A stretch of DNA of 64,000 nt, taken from assembly GCF_039555335.1 (NCBI RefSeq), contig NC_092642.1, positions 58,011,776 to 58,075,775 on the forward strand. Direction: 5' to 3'. This stretch comes from Amphiura filiformis (Eukaryota > Echinodermata > Ophiuroidea > Amphilepidida > Amphiuridae). Of this stretch, positions 59,644 to 64,000 are shown one piece after another; position 1 is the first letter of the stretch; each line of letters begins with the position of its first letter. Both the position numbers and the translations under genes were made by a program. The notes beneath the pieces are model-generated. The model had not been told where the DNA came from. It searched no databases and saw only the letters and a program-made list of their open reading frames with translations.

Positions 59644-60801
59644 TTTTAGTATTTAGAAGCAAAGATGATGTGTTTGTAACTAGAAAACGGTTTGCTTCAT
59701 TATCAGTATTAATATATTCATTATAACATACCACCATCAAAAGATATAATACTTTTAGTTAGATGAATTGTATTCACTATATTTTTCATTGTTTGTTGGT
59801 TAACCAGCACACAATTCATCAAGAAGAAAACTTTTCAGACTTATATAAACAAGGATAATATACTTGTTACCTAATTCATTGGTAATGTGCGTTTCTGTTA
59901 TATTTTCACGATATATGTATATATTTGTAAATTGCAGAAAATAGTATTTAATTAAGTGAAAGCAAGAATTCCGTTACTATGATTACATAATTTACTACTG
60001 CGTTGACAGTTGTTATTTTCTATTATTTTGTAGAATACCTTACCAAAACTAACACCCACCTCTGGCATACCAAAACTAGTAACATCCACCTCTATATTAT
60101 ATAAATAGGGAGGGCTGTTATTTTGTAAGGGTCAATGGGTGGAATTTATAGTGGAACTCGGGACATTTTAAAGTAACTTTATAATAAGGATGCTAAATAT
60201 TTACTACCATGTGTAAAGCATTATTACATACCTTCAGTAAAACTTTCGTTAATATATTTATTAAAAGATATGGAGTTCCATTTGTACGCAAGTTGTTTAA
60301 TATTTACCCTAATTCTTTCATTAGTTTCTTCTGTGTTAAACACATGAAACACTCAGGCAAATAAAAATTATCGTTGGTATTTTTGATAGAATTTATAAAA
60401 GCTCACACAAACTGCTCGGGATGTAAGGTACGATTACATACCATCTATTTTACAATGATACCTAGATTATTGTATCATATTTAGAGCCACGAATTATATT
60501 TTGTAAACAAAACGATTTCTTTTGTAGCTCTGTGTAAATAAAATTAAGAAATATAATAGTACTGGTCTATTTTGAATTCTTCCTGATGTCTTTTCTGAAG
60601 ATTAAGATCTTGAAGGTGATCAAAAACAACATCAACAACAAAAACATATAAAATACGCGACAAATATGAAACCAATTAGATGCAGTCTGGCGGTACCGAA
60701 CACAACTGTAGCAAAAATAAAAGACGTGTTTACTCTTCAAAATCTTTGGGATCACAACATAATATCGTTGTAATAACGCATAATGGCGAATAGCATTCAA
60801 C
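59644..60801. other. Intergenic stretch between the convergent genes
   Basis: AT-rich, no gene, no clear repeat. caaaactaacacccacctct / caaaactagtaacatccacc near 60045-60095 is a short imperfect duplication. Confidence 0.45.
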
Positions 60802-61418
60802 TATAGACCCTTTTCCCTTCTTCCCATACTGCACTATTCCAGGGGGTATGACGTAGTCCATCAACCACATAGATGTTGTGCATCGGATGGTCTTGACAAT
60901 TATATTGTCTTAATATGGGTATACTGACCATGTGGATTTTCGTAAAGGCCATCTATGTTACTAATTATGTATTTATTGAATACACGAGTGACAGTTACGG
61001 AGCGACGCAGAACATCTGTGTAAGAGATTATTGTTTACGTTTTATTTTCATCTCTTAAAAAATGAAACGGGCGCCGACCGTATATCACTGCGTGTCCCGT
61101 CATTAAGTTTTTCACCTCCAGGTCTATAAAACGTGCTGAAGGTTAGGTTTCAATAAGAGGAAACTTTTTTCCTGACGACCCCATGTCATAGAAATGTTGT
61201 TTTTTGCCCCCGAAAGGTATAAGCCACCATGCGTCATTATTCGTGATTCCTTTTTCCGATGACGGCACCAACCGAAATGTCCGTATTCCAAAATGTAATA
61301 GCTTGTAATGAACAGAACTCTGTACACCCCAGGAGGGATGATGTGTTTTGCGACACCCGACAGGCTGAAGTACCCCACTGGAATAGTGTATGATGGCAAA
61401 TAGGGAAAAAGGTCTATA
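60802..61418. mobile_element. 620-bp element with TIR tatagacccttttccc
   Basis: About 45-bp imperfect terminal repeats (tatagacccttttccct, cactattccaggggg at the left; ggaatagtgt, gggaaaaaggtctata at the right). A 115-codon - strand frame (61124-61471) lies mostly inside and is not recognised; the right end of the element cuts into it, so a host gene is unlikely. Confidence 0.72.
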
Positions 61419-61764
61419 AACCTTCGCGTCCGCGGATTTGGATTTTGTCTCACTACAGAGGGCGACATCAATTTTTTTTACAGTTCAAGCCGTTTTTGTC
61501 TAAGTCACTGCTCCGTCGCGTACTCACGTGTTATGTAGGGACGGTATATAGTAATCTGTTATTCGGCATTTTACGAAAACTATCACGGCAGTCTATTGAT
61601 ATTGACCAAAAGAAAATAATAACCTTGAGAAACGTGATACACGGCTATTGCTAAGTTCCAAAGTACTGTATACATAATCTTTATGGTATTTTGTTAACAG
61701 TCACTCACAATACATGTTTGTGAATATGTTTTAGAATATCAAACATACGCTTGGTTAAGATATC

Positions 61765-62658
61765 TTAAGATATCAATGACTGCTTCACTTGACCAAACCA
61801 ACGGAAACGTTCCAAACTCCACCTATCCCACACAACCAACCTATACTTTGAACTAAAGCCCTTCACCACTGAACTATCACCTTTGACCTCTTGACACGCT
61901 ACCAGTTTATCATCTCCAATAAGAGCAATATACCTGACTGGACCTTCCGTTTCGCCTTCAACAAGTGACCTGATATTTGATGCTCGGTTTCCAAGTGAAA
62001 AGACACCAACTACCTGTCCATAGTTGCTTTCACTCACATCAACGATCAGGATCTTCCCATTGGCTGTCCCAACCCACACAAGAGAATCTGTCACTCGCAA
62101 GCAAGTTACATATGGTACTACGTCTTCATCATCCTTTTCAAGATCATCCCCTATACTCCCCTGGTTTGGATTACCCATCGCCTCTAACTTATCCTCGGCA
62201 ACGTCTAATCTATCTCCAATCTGTTCATGACCTTTGAACTCTAACCGTTTGACACATCGTCTGCTAGCGATATCAATCTGAACTATCTGACTTGTGTAGT
62301 CTGCTTTCAGACTATCCATGACATGGCACCACATGAATCCCGAATGAGATGCTATATGTGTTATAACCGCGCTTGTGTTTACAACTACATTGAATTGATG
62401 GGTAACATTTTGGGACTTAAAATCATATTCTTTCCCTAGGTTTGATACGATAATAGTGTTACCGCAAGAAAACCACAGCTGAGTGTCGTCTGCAACCAGT
62501 TGCATATTGCGACATGGAGCTTCTTGTTGAGAATGGAGAGTGATCTTTTGGTAGAGTATGGATTGCCAGTTACCGTTGTGGTCTTGCTCGTATATTTGAA
62601 TCCGATTACGCGGATAGCCAATGATGAGACGACCTCGGCTTGATTGCTGTTCGGGATT
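61765..62658 (-). CDS. LRRK-like Roco kinase, C-terminal beta-propeller (WD40) terminal exon
   Basis: Single large last exon. Reading leftwards it follows an acceptor (tgccttttcag, 62669-62659) and runs 297 codons to TAA at 61765-61767. The N-terminal Met of the longer open frame lies in the acceptor, so it is not the start. The product is a run of beta-propeller blades: LIIGYPRNRIQIYE, LWFSCGNTIIVSNL, then an acidic insert (about residues 155-180 of the exon, DDLEKDDEDVVP), then VTCLRVTDSLVWVGTANGK, and finally YRLVVWDRWSLE near the end. The spacing of L-W-x-x-C-G, L-W-x-G-T-x-x-G-x-I-L and a terminal V-W-D motif resembles the C-terminal WD40 domain of LRRK1/LRRK2. Other propeller proteins (for example ARHGEF10-type exchange factors) are possible. 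Kinase, Roc and COR domains would lie beyond 64000. Codon bias and length leave little doubt that the exon is real; the family name is an inference. Confidence 0.8.
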   Translation of the reverse strand, partial: NPEQQSSRGRLIIGYPRNRIQIYEQDHNGNWQSILYQKITLHSQQEAPCRNMQLVADDTQLWFSCGNTIIVSNLGKEYDFKSQNVTHQFNVVVNTSAVITHIASHSGFMWCHVMDSLKADYTSQIVQIDIASRRCVKRLEFKGHEQIGDRLDVAEDKLEAMGNPNQGSIGDDLEKDDEDVVPYVTCLRVTDSLVWVGTANGKILIVDVSESNYGQVVGVFSLGNRASNIRSLVEGETEGPVRYIALIGDDKLVACQEVKGDSSVVKGFSSKYRLVVWDRWSLERFRWFGQVKQSLIS

Positions 62659-62736
62659 CTGAAAAGGCAATAATTGATATTTTATTTTAGCCTACTTCAA
62701 TGATAACACTGTGTATATCATCTGGGATTTGACCAA

Positions 62737-63057
62737 TTAGTAGATAATTAAATCTGGTCAACCAGAAAAACTCACTTTTTGGTCAGATGGAATCACCGAC
62801 GTTTCGGCCAAAACCTTTGTCCTTCAGCTGGGTGGATGATTTAGGGTCATCCGAGGTCAATCGATGAGGAAGTTGCTTGATGAGCCGATCAGGAGCGGGG
62901 GCGATAGAGTTAATCTGTCACATGGTTGGGATCGGGTCATCAAGCAACTTCCTCATCGATTGACCTCGGAAGGCCAAAGGTTTTGGCCGAAACGTCGGTG
63001 ATTCCATCTGACCAAAAAGTGAGTTTTTCTGGTTGACCAGATTTAATTATCTACTAA
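62737..63057. mobile_element. Foldback element in the LRRK-like intron
   Basis: ttagtagataattaaatctg + gtcaaccagaaaaactcact + ttttggtcagatggaatcac at the left is perfectly mirrored at 62990-63057; arms about 130 bp. A diverged relative lies at 36770-36935. Confidence 0.92.
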
Positions 63058-63202
63058 ACTACTTCAATGATGTTATTGAATTTATTGTGCGTCAATCGCT
63101 CTAATGTGAGGACGTAAGCATTCTTCAGGATAACAGTGGAACTCATGATTAGTACCATATAATACATTCATGTCACAGTTACCGTCAGGGTTATATAGCT
63201 AC

Positions 63203-63620
63203 ACCGGTCGGGACTAACCCAGAGGAGGCTTAAAGGCATTCCTACAATGCACTATGATTGGGAAATTTGATCAATATAACCTAATTTTAAGGGCAAAGTC
63301 CCCATTGCCACACACACAAAATGGTAATTTTAAAACTGCAGCCAACAAGCTAATAGTTGAGACTTAGGACTGATATTTGATTTTCTTACAGGAAACATTC
63401 ATATTGTCCCATTGCATTAATTTTATTCCTAAGTCTCGATGTTATGAATGTTAAATAATAGGATGAAAACACCAGATATTTGCACACAATTCAAATGCAA
63501 GGCATGATCAACTGTACCACATGTCTACAAAAGCCAGACATACAAGGTCAGAAACCCCATTGTGTTGTGGGAATGTCTTTAAACATCCTCTGGGACTAAC
63601 CGGCACGGACCGGCACTAAG
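63203..63620. mobile_element. MITE-like element
   Basis: accggtcgggactaaccca plus aggaggcttaaaggcattcc at the left against gggaatgtctttaaacatcc and ctgggactaaccgg at the right. Imperfect arms of about 60 bp. Confidence 0.7.
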
Positions 63621-63678
63621 AAAAAAAAAGGTTTTTTTTTATTTAAATTTTTGGGCTAATTTGTTTTTTTTAACGAGT

Positions 63679-63925
63679 TTCACAGTTAATTTGAAAGAAA
63701 TGTAGAAAAAATACGAAAAAATTACAGTTTGTTATCCTTAATATGTAAACCATTAACTAATGTTTACCTATTCATCTATCAAATATTATAGATGCATTGG
63801 TTTTCCATGCATTTATAATGTGATAGATGAAGAGGTAAACACAAGTTAATGGTTTCCATATTAAGGATAACAAACTGCATTTTTTTTGTAATTTTTTTCC
63901 AAATGTTTTTCAAATTCGCTGTGAA
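63679..63925. mobile_element. Foldback element
   Basis: cacagttaatttgaaagaaa, acagtttgttatccttaata, accattaactaatgtttacc and catctatca are mirrored to 63925; arms about 105 bp around ttatagatgcattgg / ccatgcatttataat. Confidence 0.88.
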
Positions 63926-64000
63926 TAATTCTAGCGCTTCAGAATAGGTCCAGTGGTTCTTCAAAGTCGCCGAAAACTCTGAAAAAAGAAAGATTTATTT

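Larger units (their letters stand above)
62659..64000 (-). other. Intron upstream of the LRRK-like terminal exon
   Basis: From the acceptor at 62659 to the window edge there is no further recognisable exon of the propeller protein. Three foldback elements occupy much of it. Confidence 0.55.

Noticed and set aside
61124..61471. 115-codon - strand frame near the end of the convergent intergenic region
   Set aside because: Mostly inside an element with terminal inverted repeats and not recognised; more likely part of a transposon than a host gene.

Overview
This is animal nuclear DNA. It is AT-rich, exons are tiny (about 35-115 nt) and bounded by GT/AG, introns run to several kb, and most of the remaining space is foldback elements, SINE-like tRNA-derived repeats, degenerate TTAGGG-like repeats and minisatellites. 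The SINE type, the TTAGGG-like arrays and the gene content fit a marine invertebrate, most likely a non-vertebrate deuterostome (hemichordate, echinoderm or cephalochordate). That placement is inference. I see no bacterial or viral genes, and nearly all short open frames in the window are chance frames in repeats or introns.

Two real protein-coding genes can be supported. The first is a TMEM175-type lysosomal/endosomal ion channel gene on the + strand. A probable first coding exon lies at 3426-3497, and 21 further coding exons between 21533 and 58367 join in perfect phase. They encode two repeats of about six membrane segments, with the RxxxFTD motif of the second repeat in the exon at 44072, then a hydrophilic tail, a stop at 58365-58367 and a polyadenylation signal at 58466. 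The exon carrying the first FSD motif (TM1 of repeat I) should lie in the 18-kb first intron but I could not find it. The second gene is on the - strand: one 894-nt terminal exon (61765-62658) encoding the end of a WD40-like beta-propeller. It most resembles the C-terminus of LRRK-family Roco kinases. The rest of that gene lies beyond the right edge. The two genes are tail to tail, about 3.4 kb apart.

Layout: 1-3425 is intergenic, with a small inverted repeat, a telomere-like tract and a 742-bp tandem duplication. 3426-21532 holds exon 1 and the long first intron, with several foldback elements, a SINE and a tRNA-like pseudogene. 21533-58367 is the body of the TMEM175 gene; its introns carry at least a dozen inverted-repeat elements, a rearranged Penelope-like fragment with a hammerhead-like motif, an internally deleted Tc1-like transposon and two conspicuous minisatellites. 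58368-61764 is the convergent intergenic region, with repeat elements. 61765-64000 is the LRRK-like terminal exon and part of its upstream intron, again with three foldback elements.

I did not find an obviously new multi-gene system. The observations most worth checking are the convergent TMEM175/LRRK-like pair, the missing TM1 exon, the Penelope-like inversion with its ribozyme-like motif, and the families of foldback elements present in two to four copies.
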